Positions 23,701 to 36,700 of a stretch of DNA of 64,000 nucleotides are shown one piece after another. The position numbers and the translations under genes were made by a program. The DNA comes from Rhynchonema sp. JSB1_4 (lineage: Eukaryota > Nematoda > Chromadorea > Monhysterida > Xyalidae): contig JASAMV010003826.1 of assembly GCA_030248065.1 (NCBI GenBank), forward strand, positions 45,825-109,824. Reading direction: 5' to 3'. The notes below the pieces were generated by a model. That model worked only from the letters and a program-made list of their open reading frames with translations, was not told where the DNA came from and ran no database searches. Positions within the stretch are counted from its first letter, which is position 1; each line of letters opens with the position of its first letter.

Positions 23701-26700
23701 TGCAAGACTACGTGCTCCGGTTGAATAATTGAGTGGTGGTCGATGGCTAAGTGCACGCAAACGCAACCATTTTTATGTATGCACTTTCACAACCGTGTAG
23801 TCAGTGATAATTACTATTCAAATCATCACATTTCAATCACAGCACGGGAACTGTGTGGTATTCTTCATTACATCACTAGAGTCAAACCTGTGATCTGTGA
23901 ATAAATGGATGCAAGTGTGTGTCTGCCACGGGCATCGCGCATTTGGTTGCAACTCAAGGGTGGGAAAAACTCAAACGAAAGTTCGGAATGTTGATGTTGT
24001 ATAAGCTTACTGCTCGGAGTTGCAAATCCATTGCGAAAGAAAGAAAACTATATGGTCACAGACACAAAATCATCGAAAATATACCAGTGCACTCAACGCA
24101 TTGCCCCATTGCAGTACATCGACTGCCGTCACTACCACATCGAGCGTCTGTGTGCCCTTGTGCCTGGTCTCACCCCGCACATGCTGCCCGCGTTCTCGTG
24201 TCTCGTTGGCAACGACTACGTGTCCGTCGACTGCTTCAAATCAGGTAAATGTGTTTGGCGTTTCTGGTGTTACCCTCTTCATAGTGACCTTCAGTTCGGT
24301 TCCACATTTTACACCTAAAGTCTCTTCTTCGATTCCACGCAATAAACCGGGTTCCATCAGAACCCTGTTTACACAGTCTCACGGTCTCACAGTCTGGTCG
24401 CAAAAAAAGAGGATAAACTGTATCTTAAAAATTTAAATAGTATTTCTTGTCAATTTTTCAGCACTGGAGCGCATAATTGAGAATGAGATGTCGAGCACGG
24501 TCACACCCCAATTGCACGCCACCAACAATCGACAGCGGCTATTGGTGCACACATTGCAGTGGCTGGCACAGATGCGATTCCAGACTGCTAAAGAGGCTAG
24601 TGTGCAGTATGAATATTGGTACCGTATAACCAACCGCCACACGGCTGCTTCCGATGTAAACTTTCAGGGAATTCTCAAGGCTTTCAAGAATACAGGAGAC
24701 ACTGTAGTCTGCATAAAGCCGCGAGCAGGCTCATACACACTACACTAACATTGTGTCAATTGACTACTTTCTGGTTATATGTTTGGACTACCCTCGAGAC
24801 ACCGTGTTGCAACAGGTGACCCTTGTAATTCAGGCGGTCGACTACGTTCTGGCTCAGACCAGCATCGATCGACGTCGACTTGATGATAGCGACCCGGTGA
24901 TTGGACAAGATAGCGAAACATCGAGTGGCTCAGATAGTGAAACATCATGTGGTACTGGCACTGGGGGAAGGAGGGTGGATGGGACACGTGAGTTTCGGTA
25001 GCTACATTTTGAGTTTTCTCGGAGCTTTTTTCGATCGGGTGCACGAATTGACTTTTTTCGTTGAGTGTCTGATTGTTGGATTTCTTTTTCGTCAGCGAAT
25101 GCAAAGTAGAGTGCGAGTGCAACAGAAGTAGACTGAGCATGAGTCTCTAGCGAAATGTAAGATACACCGAGGTGACCCTCGTAAATGTATTTTTATGTAG
25201 ACAAACTATCTTGCCACCGAACTGTCGCAGAACTACGTCACGTGTGCACTCTTTCACTTCGTGTGTTCGATTTGAGTCAAGTGCCGAGCAACAGCGGTGC
25301 CTGGCCACCTGACCGTTTGTTGCGATACCATTTCGAATCGACCGGCTATGCATCGGATCTGATGGCGAAACCGACCATTGCCTGGGCGCTCGCATTGCAA
25401 CGTGCACTGGTTGGTTGGTCTTTATATACACAGTATGTGAAACATCAGATAGGTTGTCAGACAGAGCCGATTAGAGTAATACGCGACTGCCTAATAGATC
25501 TATCACTCAACAAACAATAATCCTCAGTTCAATCATGCTGATGTTTCACACAGGTGCTCCGACCGGTGTATTGTTATGATGAGAGCGAAACGTCAAGAGC
25601 GAGCGGCAGGAGGCGAAAGAAGACGGAAGTGTATTTTGGTGAGTACACGTCGTACACTTTTGATAACAGTCGATGTTGAAAAGTAACATTTTAGGTATTT
25701 ACGATTGTTGCATCCGTCTACTGGGCACAATCGGTTCGCTGGCAGTTGGTGACACGAATGCGATGCTTGACCTGGTCACGCTCAACAACCAGTTTAAGGT
25801 GAGAGTTGCAGTTCTTTATTTTATCGGTGGGTCTGAGTGGACAACATTATTCAAACTCTTTGAGCCACAGCCAACAGGCTTTCATAAGTCTCGCGTGAAG
25901 CATCAGGTGTTCACATAAGAATGTAATGCAGACCGTCCAGTAAATCTTTTTTGTCGTGAAGCGTTCCAATCCTTTTCACATCAACATGGTGATCGGAAGT
26001 GAGTTGCCTTAGCGGCGCGTGTTTCTTGCATTGCTGATATTAAGAAATTTAGTTTCGGGGAATATGTTTTACGCTGGCGCGGAGTTAGTGGCTTCACTAA
26101 TTTTTTAATATCCTTGATTCAAAAAAGTCACGTGACCAAGGCAGATCACATCCGATCCGATCACCGAGTTTGGTATGTGACTGACTCGGCACATGACCAC
26201 CAATTTTGGTGCAAATAAACATGTTTAGGTGCAGATCACACCAAATAATAAATATAAACCGTGCACCATGACTGATACAGGTATGCAAACGCGCGTGCGC
26301 CTGCCAACCATTGCCGGGTGATGTTTCCCCCGATGACGTCATCAATCTGAGCAGTGCCCAACGAGCGCAACTCATGCTGCACATCTGTGTGCCGTCGTTG
26401 TGTCGAGGCGACGCGACCAAACAATTGACCAAAGATTGGCTCGATCGCGCATTCGATCCGAAACTGCATTTGTTTGTGGTTGGTTGATGTTTCCCATGTT
26501 AGAGACTGCCACCAAACCCAAGGCGAGCGTTGTGTGTTGGTAGCTTGTGCTGTGGTGGTGATAGCTTGCATTGTGCACAATCCGGCCGGGACTCAACTGT
26601 GGGGTTGGCAATGAGAATTGAGCTTTGTTACTAAGTTACGATACCGTAAACGCTCGTTATGTTGGTCGTGGGGCAGATTCATGATGTATTTCGTTGTGTA

Positions 26701-28580
26701 AAACAAATTAGGACGCTTTGAAATGGCTCTTAGGCAGACAGCTGAATCCTGGAGATCTACCCACAACACACAGATGTTCGTTGATGCGATTAACTGACTA
26801 CACTGGTTTGAACCGCCCGTGTGTTGAGCTGGCTTCAGACGGGCCCTAAAACTAGATGTGCGATGTCCCAAAGCCTGAGCAAAATAGAAGTGTACCGTTG
26901 CTTTCACAGTGTTTTGTTAGTTTACTTGCGGGCCAAATCGCTTCACTGTTGCAGCTGAGTATCGTCTACGCGGTGCTCAACCAACTGCTACACGAATCCG
27001 ACTTGTATGCGCTGTGTCTGTACGCGTGGGCGCATAACTGTGAAACATCACTGGGCCTCGATGTGCAGTTGTTGTTGGCCGAAATCGATGTGCAACCAAC
27101 ACCAGTGCACACAGCAAATCGGGCTAGGGTGGGTGGCCAGTTGGATTGGGGATTTGCAGATTTGGAAAAGAGTTATTGGAGGTACAGCTGTCGAAAACGG
27201 CTGACTGTTTGGTCGTCAACTCATGCAGTCGTGAATGAGCGCGTGACATTAGGGCTGAACTGACGACGAGAGTCGATGATGTGCGTTGACGACACGAATA
27301 TAAGCCCCAAAAACAACTGAAAACATTTGACACATGTACGGCCCTTACCTACGCATTCAGCTTTTTCATTAAACGCCAAGTGCAGTCCATCTAACCATGC
27401 TAATGAAACATCACACAGCTGTCCAACGCGCGAACGCACACATTCGAATTGTGTCTGTCGACGGTGACGAGACTGAATCGTTGGTTGATCTGTTTGAATA
27501 CGATTGATCAATTGAATGCCGTGCTCGAATGTCCGTTCACGCCGGTGCAAAGAATTGATCGACTGTTCAGTGGACAGGTTTTATAATATCGCTACAGTCT
27601 GTTGTTCGCTGTACTGCAATGTACCATTAAGCTGGCCTGTAGCCGCCATGAACGTGGAAACATGAATTCGCTTCACCATAATGAGGGAAGACAATTATTT
27701 CTGCTTTTAAAGTATCTGTTGTCAGTCAGGCCCCTGATAAAATGTTTTATTGAGAAACAAAACAAAACAATTTTGCCTTTCCAGATCGTGCACAACCTGA
27801 TCGTCCGCACGTTGAACGCCAAACACGTGAGACACTACCGTAATCCATCGACTACCGTAACCCAATGTACCGTAGTCGACATGTTGGACGTGTTCCTGCA
27901 GGATGTGCCCACTGCCAGCGTTGAATTCAAACGTTTCGCGCGCAAATTCGATGAGCTCTCGGCATTTGGCGACAAACAGGTTGGTGTCAAATTGGGTGAT
28001 CGGTTTGGCACTGTTTTGATAGCCTCATGTCGTGTAGACAGATTCCTGATGCCACTAGCCACTGATGATTTCCACCAGCCTGATGTCGCTTGTTAGCTGC
28101 ATAGGAACAAATTGTGCGGTGGTTGAAATTTGTCATATCATTCAGGCCGGCGTGGTCATGGTCGTGCTTGTTTCTAAACGTAGTAGCCAGCCTAAAAGAT
28201 TCTTCACAGGGAAGCAACTTTTACGCTGGTCTAATTCACAAAAACAACAAAATCGCCAAGGTGTGGCCCCACCCATTTTCACGCCGACCAATCCCGATCG
28301 GTTCATGGGAGTACATGCCGGCCTCAAATGTTATTCATTCGCAAAGTGACGTGATCGAAACCGAACCGATCACAGAAAGCGATTCAGCTGATCTGCGATT
28401 GGTTGGTTACCCTCCATCGTGTTCACATTTGCCCTTTTGGTTCAGGGTACGAAATACGAACGACAATCGAGGCCCAGGAAATTATCGAACACCGAAGAAC
28501 GGATTCGGAAGGAAAGCGAGCGAACAGACGGTGATGTAAATAAGTTGAGCAATCGCTTCGCATTACTTGGCGATTTGTGA
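20732..28580 (+). CDS. ASTE1: Asteroid homolog 1, XPG/PIN nuclease-fold protein
   Basis: ASTE1 proteins have an XPG-like nuclease fold and are implicated in DNA end processing. It starts at MGIYGF, the conserved XPG-N start. Approximate exons: 20732-20844, 20941-21036, 21142-21295 (or to 21304), 21511-21766, 22064-22208, 22412-22499, 24088 or 24115-24244, 24462 to about 24600-24660, about 24807-24987, 25201-25409, 25554-25638, 25695-25798, 26281-26478, 26955 to about 27181-27232, 27419-27577, 27785-27979, 28210-28401, 28446-28580. Family landmarks in order: CECVVDAYALLYT, RCGGDYPALYAAL, VYMVLDGPLDSL, a CSDDSDFYMYNL acidic motif, LPAFSCLVGNDYVSV, and a C-terminal SNRFALLGDL. The Arg/Gly-rich linker near 21700 and the acidic Ser linker near 24900 are probably disordered. 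Three internal exon edges are ambiguous. An intron at about 22.5-24.1 kb hosts a minus-strand gene. Confidence 0.88.
22819..23240 (-). CDS. Small secreted cysteine-rich protein, nested antisense in an ASTE1 intron
   Basis: Two exons, 23240-23144 and 23069-22819, join in frame (donor GTCAGT, acceptor TTCCCAG) to give 115 residues. The first 21 form a convincing signal peptide (MCSQWFMLLLIVACGVTAVSG), with likely cleavage before YRRRPP. The mature part is proline-rich and then has ten cysteines: one CC pair and eight singles, the later ones in PCGPGWGRC, DICEPGC, YVWTC and DRRIC contexts. The even count suggests five disulfides. No family was recognised; a lectin-, protease-inhibitor- or growth-factor-like domain is possible and none can be asserted. 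An upstream in-frame ATG at 23303 would put 21 residues before the signal peptide and is less likely. A plus-strand frame overlaps but lacks comparable features. Confidence 0.55.
23510..23666. mobile_element. 157-bp MITE with about 32-bp terminal inverted repeats
   Basis: The left end TTACAGTGGTCAACTCAAG and right end CTTGAGTTAACCACTGTAA are inverted copies, and the similarity runs about 32 nt inward (AGTGGTCAGATCACT against AGTGATTTGACCACT). The interior of about 90 nt is non-coding. No target duplication longer than 2-3 bp is evident. It lies in an ASTE1 intron. Confidence 0.8.
25410..25553 (+). repeat. Introner-like ASTE1 intron with inverted motif copies at both ends
   Basis: The 144-nt intron carries TGAAACATCAG at 25438 and CTGATGTTTCA at 25538. 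The second copy leads directly into the acceptor (TGATGTTTCACACAG, then exon). The two copies are exact inverses over 11 nt and frame most of the intron, as expected if it arose from a short inverted-repeat element. Confidence 0.65.
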
Positions 28581-30725
28581 TCACTTACGTTGGTGTAAAA
28601 TAATCGAATTCAAGAATTTTGTTGAAGGTGCTCGCATCGTATTTGTCACGTTATACAAATGATCTCCATCGTTTTTTATGCACTCTGATAAAAATATACG
28701 TATGTGGTCGTTCACACGTGGACTGAACCATCAGCTAATTACATAGATCGCGTCAACTGATTGTTCAGGCCAGACGCCAGCGGTACACGAATTATTCTTG
28801 GGTGGAGCGCGGCAGGCTTATTTACAAAAAAAGAAAAGTGCGACTAGGTGTATACGTATTTGACAACCACAAAGTTTAAGTTGCACTTGTGACAAATATC
28901 AACGTTAAGAAGTCGCATAGCATGTAATATAGTTATTGTATTTTTAAAATGTATCGAATTTCTGGTTAGCCATAACACTTTCATTTATGCACATATTTAT
29001 ATATCGCATGGACACAGAATCCAACTGTTTGCAATGCAGTAACACACGAATATAGTACAAGAATACAAGAACATTTACATTATGTTTATGGACCGTGTTT
29101 AGTGGAATGATAGTGTGTGATGGATATCACAACGATAATTTGTGTGTGATACAAAAAATGGGAATAAATATATCGAACAACCGTATTCAGGCGATGTGCC
29201 AAGCAAACAATTACAGTGACTTTGTGAGTATATGCGAATGCTTGGAGTTCAGCTTTGGACTTCTGTGTAAAATCAAGCGAATTCTCTTCAGTTTGTTTTT
29301 AGGGTGTGTTAAAAATAGCTTCGCTGTAATCTTCCATCCTGAAAGGTATTCTTACAACACCCTGTAATTTATAATAGCGAAGACATCAGCGTTTCTCAAA
29401 TAAATGACTATATGAATAAGGAAAAAATATCTGCAAAGTCGGATCACAGTGCGAAAGGAGACCGAAGAAGGAACACGGTAAACAAAAGAACAAGAAAAGA
29501 ATAAATAAATTGAAGAAAGAGAAAAACGAAATAAAAACTGTCCACAATTGGATGCAACGCGTGTTTAATAAATGGGAACCACTTCTTTGTGACATTTAGT
29601 CAACTAGGTATTATCTGCGACAGCCTGTCAGAAAGTTACGTACGTATCATTCCAAACCAAGACAGTTTCACGAGGTTATACGATCGACAGAGCAGAACGT
29701 CGACAAACAGAATCCTGGAATTCCACGTCGTAGAAAGTCAGTTCGAAAATGAACTCCACAATTAAGTTACTGTATCGAATTAAACCTACCTATCAAACGG
29801 GAAGTAAGGCATATGCTCGCATAATATATGAAAAGAACACTGTAAAAATTCGCGATTTATGTCATTATGATATTTAGATAATTATAAGTAAAACAACAAA
29901 CGAAGAATAAAACGGAAAATAAAATAACCATAGAATTTTGCAAAAAAATATACATATTATACCCTAAAACAAGAACAGAAGAACGAAATTTAGTTTGCGT
30001 GAATTTCAGTGTAGTCACCGTGGCTGTAGCAACAACTTGTATATGTAAGATCTGTGACTCACAGTGCGTTCGCATCGCATCGCAGCTATATTTCAGACAC
30101 GTTTCTGAGCCCAAAAAGCTGACTTAATCCCATTGTCCCTAAAATCAACTTCGTGCCAAACAACCACATAGAATCGTTGCATGTTGGTTCAGGTGTACCT
30201 GAGTAAACACCCTGACATCAGACCAGATCAGCTGTGAAACATCATTCCTCCAAAGACATGCACGCCAGTCAGATACAGAGTATGCAATCAGCTAGTATAC
30301 TGGCGATAAGAACCGTTGTTTGTTTTTCGTGACAAAAACGTTTTTCCTTCAAAATACTTATCCAGCACCTACGGTACTATGCAACCAGTAAAGCAATTAT
30401 TACCCTCAATAATGCAGTCGTAGTCAACCCGCTTTATGGTGACCCTCTGTATTGTGGCAGAAATTATCTGAGATCACTATCTGAAATATCTGAGGTGGTC
30501 CTTGTAAAAAATGATCAAAAAATTGTCCTGACGTCAAAGGCAGACTGCCCAACATCGCCCCATAAAGCGGGTAGACCGTACATACGAGTGCATATACACA
30601 GAACCGCGGTTGGTACACAAGCAAGGACAATTATACAATATGGGATGGTGATAAGAACAATATAAACAAAAAGCACCCAGTATTGGCCGGACCGGCTGAC
30701 GGACGGAACACCAACGGGTTGGACA
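28581..30725. other. Intergenic region between convergent ASTE1 and tomosyn
   Basis: A/T-rich DNA without a supported gene. It should contain both 3' UTRs and polyadenyl signals; AATAAA occurs for example at about 29399, but which is used cannot be told. A TIR element lies at 30424-30576. The longest frames (29095-29367 plus, 29857-30114 minus) look like chance. Confidence 0.6.
30424..30576. mobile_element. About 150-bp TIR element, ACCCGCTTTATGG family
   Basis: The left end TCAACCCGCTTTATGGTGA and right end CCCATAAAGCGGGTAGAC are inverted copies. Related termini occur at 56060 and 56130 (CCCTCTTTATGGTGA and TCACCATAAACGGGTAG) and at 41635 (GTCACCATAAACG). The interior is non-coding. Confidence 0.6.
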
Positions 30726-33700
30726 TCATAAGTGGTACCACTTTTTGTTCTTCATTTTGTCCAACAGCTGCGAGGTGTGCTCCGAATATGACTTGGCGTC
30801 GTCAGCCATCTGTGCCGTGCGTTGTTCGACCTCGCCAAGCTTCTCGCCTCGCTCCATGATTTGCTGCAAACAGTCGACTGCATTGAACTCAACAATAAAA
30901 GGTTGACAGCGTCTGCCAGATCAAAATGATCGAGTATTAAATATACACCCCAGTTTCATACCCGACTCAGATTATATAACAAGATCACAAGTGAAACATT
31001 GTTGAACCTGTCGTGTCTTGGCGACCACACTGGCAGTACTGTTGCTTGACGCAGTCGCTGCCTGCAGACCAGCCGAACCCGGTATGTGACGAGCGATGGC
31101 CTTGGACGGACGACCAGACGCTTCGCCGACTGCAAGCAATTCGGCAATATACTGGGTGACATTGGGCAATAACACAGTCGCACGGTGATCGGCTTGAACT
31201 TGCAAGACAAAGTCAGGCCCGATGAGCAAGTTTGCAATTATGTGACAACTGTGAAATTTGCCCGTTTTGTTGTGGTTGCATGGGGTGCGGACAAAACAGC
31301 GGTGGACAAAACGGAGTGTACTGAAGGCGGCTACGTTTGGCATCATACTTAGGCTTCGGCTTGTGGTTAGGCTTGGGCTCAGGCTTAGACCTATACTGCT
31401 GTCAGCAAATATCCATTTAAGTGGTTGCTGTCTTTAGAAGACCGTTATCTTTGGGCCCCCTATTTTGAGGCCCGCTGTTTTGTCCGTGACACGCTGTCAG
31501 AGAGACGCGAATGACTTACATAGTTCCTCTCTGTCCAGCTGGGCATTGCCGGCACCGAAAAGACTCTTGAACGTGCCCGTGATGGTGGGCTTGGGTGGTT
31601 CGGGCATGTCAACGCCTTGGAACAGTTCGCCCAACGATTGTGTGATCTGCGACGCTAACTCGGCATCGATGGTGAACTTCTGCAGCTCCGAGGGAGTGCA
31701 CAGGTAGACGCCGTGACCGTGACGGGAGAAACGTAGCGTTGACACCACACTGCAATGTATGGTGATTGGGCTTGCTTGATTGACAGAAGACACGCATCAT
31801 ATTTGAAGGCAAGCACTACGAGTGGACCGCGGTAACGCAAACATGACACTTGTTTTGACCGCATTTTGCGATTGAATTGCACTCACCAACGCACCAAACG
31901 AACAACTTTACGTTGGTCGACATTACCGACCCAAATCTACCACAAAACAACCCAAACAAAGTGTCATTGCCTTGCCGTGGTCCAACCGTGTCGTACAATG
32001 ACAGTGCTTGCTTCAAATTCGACGCGACTGATCCGGTCCGATCCCTCCGGGTTCACCAAGCTTGTTGAACTTCAAAAAAATAAACATCACACAAAATTTG
32101 TACATTTTTTGTTTTGTTTGGTGAACCGCGACTGGGCTGGATAGAAACATTAGCCATTATACCAAGGTTGATTTGTCTACGTAAAATCAACAAACACACA
32201 CGAGGGGTCATGAAGCGTCTGGTACACACGAGTCACGGCACTCGAACACCATGTTGATTTTGCAACCCTCGTCACCAGCAGGTTTTTTTTTTCAAAATAA
32301 GCCACAGGCTCAATACTAGCTCATTTGGCAAAATCTACTGGCTCATTTTGAAATTTACTGGCTCAGATCCACAAAATATTCCGTGAGTCATTTGTCGAAC
32401 CTTTGTTCGTCGAGTCCGCAAGGCAGTGGAGAAGCTAGTTACTGGCCCATTTTTGATAAACTGAAGTTATAATTGCCATTATAGGACATCATGCCGCCTA
32501 GTACATGCTGCTGACACAACAAGACTGCATGTTCCCTAATAACACAGTCCGATTATTAGTGGTAACAAACGCGCGAAGCGCGACACTTTTTCGATTTTGT
32601 GCCGTTTGTCACCTTCAGAAAGTGCTTGCGGGGACTGCTTACTTACTGGCTCATTCTACTCGCTCATTTCAAATTCTGACTGGCTCAATGAGCCAGTAAA
32701 TGGCAAAAAACCTGCTCAGCAGAAAAAGGGACGGGTTTACGAAACAATTCATTTCACGGGGTGCTCATGTGGAATTTTACGGTCAAAAACAATAACGGAC
32801 ACATACGTATTACTCTAACGTACACTCTGCAAAACCAATTGTTTTTTAATACAGCTAACGATTCACCAGCAAATAAAATCGTAACCGACAAAATAATAAA
32901 AACACCGAGGCAAAGTCACACCACAGGAACTAAATGAACACTGCGGTTACACACACTGCAATAGGACACCGGATTTCACAAACTTTTCATTGTAAATGTA
33001 AATGATCTTGTTCTGTATCCTGCGTGTCCTAAAATAAAATTTCGGTCGGGATCGAGAAAAACAACTAAGCCCCCGAAACAAGCAGGTGTCAATTTCCAAC
33101 CGAAACGACCGTAGTTACCTGGCATCGTTTTTGCTGAGCAGCGGTGCATTCAACAGGGGTCTGATTGACGGTAATGCATACACGGTCATGTTTCCGTTAA
33201 CGGCCACGCACATCAGGGTGGGGCAACCTGTCACGGTAACTAGGTATGTAGGGGCGGTATCTAGAGAGGCCACATAATATACCGCTGTGCTACGAGTGCG
33301 TGCGGTCACGTTTCACATCCAGAAGCTGATGGTATGGTGTTGCTGATATGTGCGTGTGGTACACATTCCCTCCCTATCCACTGCACACCGAATCGAGTGA
33401 AACATTACGCACCTCGAATAGCGTCAATGCCAGCGGTGACCAAGGGCGTCTCGAAATTCTGTGTCCAATATGTTTGATGTGTGGGCAGACCGATCACTCG
33501 AACCTGAGCCAATTGGTCAACCGATTATTTGCATGCTTCGTGTAGTAGCAATGAAACATCAGCCAACCGTGTTTTCGCCGCAAAGCACCAACAACTGCTG
33601 ATCGCCCGATGGTGCACTGGTCGGTTCTTCGTCTTCTGTGGACAGTGCGGCTGCCTGTTGCGTACGTCGTCTGGTGATCACTGAAGATTGATCGGTAAAT

Positions 33701-36700
33701 AAATAATTGGTCCACCGGAACCAAAATCGACGATTTGATCTGACTGGGTCACCAGAAATTTTAATTTTTTTTAGACATTTCGAGATTTATGTTGACCAGT
33801 AAAGAAGTTCCTGCCATTCCAGGTAGCTGATAAACAAGCCTGATGGTGCCGAAAGTAGCATTAGTAAATTGAGAAAAATATAGTTTACGTTTAAACTGAC
33901 GTGACCAAATACCAACGCAGTCTTCTGTCAACCTACAGGCACGTACCGTAATTTCTAAACTTCGTCGTCGGATCGGATTTGGTTTCGCGCCAGGAATCAT
34001 GGGCCGGTTGCAGCAGGTTGCCTGATCTGTCAAGGAAACCCATGCACAGGATTTTGCCTCGTACTCGAAACACACCGCCTGCAATGCGTTGTATTGGGAA
34101 ACAAAAGAGGCAGTTGTACATCACATTTGTTATCATGCCCATCGACAGAAGCTGGTGGAACTGTTTACTGTTCAGCGTCGACAATGACTGGTGTTAACGC
34201 TGTGTGGTAAGAACCATAATCGCTACCAGCAGCCTTGGTGTGTGAACATATAAATTGCAAAGCAGTACTGTCTCACCCACCAGGTGCAGGTGCGGCGACC
34301 ACCGTCTGCTCGGTGCGTGACGTTGTGGGGATGGCTAGATGGACTGCGATGCCCGAACCCTGTGACGTGCCAACGAACAGACACGGCGATTCGGTGAACT
34401 CTGCACATGATGTTTCATTGTACGAATGTTGGGAATAATGCCCATGTACACTACGTACGTACAGTGCATTCTATTTATTATTATAGTGACTTTCCAATAG
34501 GGAAACCGCCCATCTACATTTTGTGATCGACAGTTAGGCTGCTATGTTAGCGTCGATGCTCTGAATATTCACCACAATCTGATCTGAACACAGTGACCGA
34601 AAATGCCAGATCACTGGTCACGTCCCGTCCCCACAACACCGGTGGGCTGTACCTGTAGATCTGAGTTGTTGATCTCGAAAACTATATGAAATCGGTGATC
34701 ATATAAACTACACGAGACTGTAATAAATTACACGATAATGCGTAAGTCAATCGTAAAACTACGGTCTACTAACCAGCAATCAAATACAAAATTTCAAAAT
34801 GAAACTTTATCGTCTACCAAGAATCAAAACCCACGCGGACACTAGCATAATACATAGAGAGACAGAGACGTGTCGTTACCTTCAGGTTTCTTCGGCTTTT
34901 CTACAAAAACATGCATTATTCAAATTCAGCATCAAATCTCGAGGAAATGGAAATTGTGGAAATGGACCATTGCAGTATAAAAGTTGGTGATCGGACTGAC
35001 TTGGACCTGCCTTGGTCACACGACATTTTTCGCTTATGAGATTTGGTGCCACTAAACTTGACCAGCGTAGTTGTTCAGCTTTGACCTATGTGTGTGGCAT
35101 TCGTCAAATTGTTGTGACATAAGTAAATTTACAAATATATCTTAAAAACACAAAAAGGTTTGTATGACCAAGGTTAATCCTATCCGATGGCCAAGTTGGA
35201 TGCCGCCGTCTGATAATATAAAATCTCTGACGAGCACCGGCGAACTCACCGTTTTTTCTGGCAAAAGATTCGATGAAATTGAGCTGACTGATTGGTTCGC
35301 ATGCGACGATGCCGTCTTGACTCGACACACTCGACGCTCGCGAGTGACTGCCACGTGAGTCCTTGTCTGAAGACGGGTAGAGGGAGCGATTTAGGCACTG
35401 GCCCCGAAACATACAAATGCAACCCGGTCCAGACTACGACCACGTTGATGATAATGAGCACTAAACACACACTCGTTTGCGGCTGTGATGCAACAATGGA
35501 CTGGCAGTAGTGCGAGGATGTCGAGGCAACACATGGATTGCCACCTGAACTTCCGGTGGCCGGGCAATTGAGCAAAGCACATTTGAGCAAGACCACTTTG
35601 AGCAAGTAAAAAGGGGCAGAGGTAAAAAAGCGGAATTCTTATTTTGTCCCAATGGCTTGGGCTTGGGCTGATTTAGGTTTCAGGCTTAGACTTAGGCTTA
35701 GACCTACATATAGGCTTAGTTTTGTGTTTGGGCTTAGGCTTAGGCCTATTTGTTTTTAGGTTCTGCTCTTTTGGCTTATGCTCTTTTTCACTTGCTCAAA
35801 GTGGTCCTGCTCAAACGTGCTTTGCTCAATTGCCCGTCCGCCGAACTTCCGCACATTACTTGGGGACCTACATATATACATATATTGCACCACAACAGAA
35901 ACGAGTGCGCCACTACGAAGCGCTAAGGTGCTGAACTATGCAATACACACGGTCGGGTTATTATGGGTGAGGCATAATCAACACAAGAGGGCATTTGCAA
36001 AGCCGATACCGTTAACTTTCTTGACTACTTAAATAAGCCTGGCCCGAAAACGTGGGGTTACATCGATTGTATACAGCTACTGTATAGCAGAGACTCTAAG
36101 CCCCCAAAGCCACCGCACGCAGCAAGCACTACCATGGGATCTGATGTGATTGATATTTGTAAAAGGTATGTGCGCGCATGCAATGACAAAAAATGTTTTC
36201 GGATGTAAATTCAAAATGGAATTTGAATATACTAGTCGGTTTGATTTAAGCAGGCAAAATGATTATTTTAGTTGGAGGGTGTGCCCGCTACTGTAAGTGC
36301 AAACTTGTCAGGTACCGCAGTCACTAAAGCACTGGCACTACCGTACCCAACAGCGTATACATTTACGAGCTACTAAACAACATGCAACAACATTAAACAA
36401 CAGGAAGGTCAGGCTGTAAGACCCCCGAACAGCCATGCGGTAACAACAACAACAACACGTTTGCCGAAGATCAGGCTAGGTGAGGCCAGAGGCTTGTCTG
36501 GGTCCGAAACGGCAGCCGGCACACCGCGGCACGACGACGAAGACTAAAAATAAAGTGGTAAGTCAAACGAATGCAGTTTGGCTTCGTGTGTACTGTCTTC
36601 CCCTTACCTAAGCTTGCGTGTCATTAATCAACTCACCACGGAGCATATAATAAACAAGAGTCATGCCTCTGAGAAGAGACTCTCCACCCTAACTCGCACT

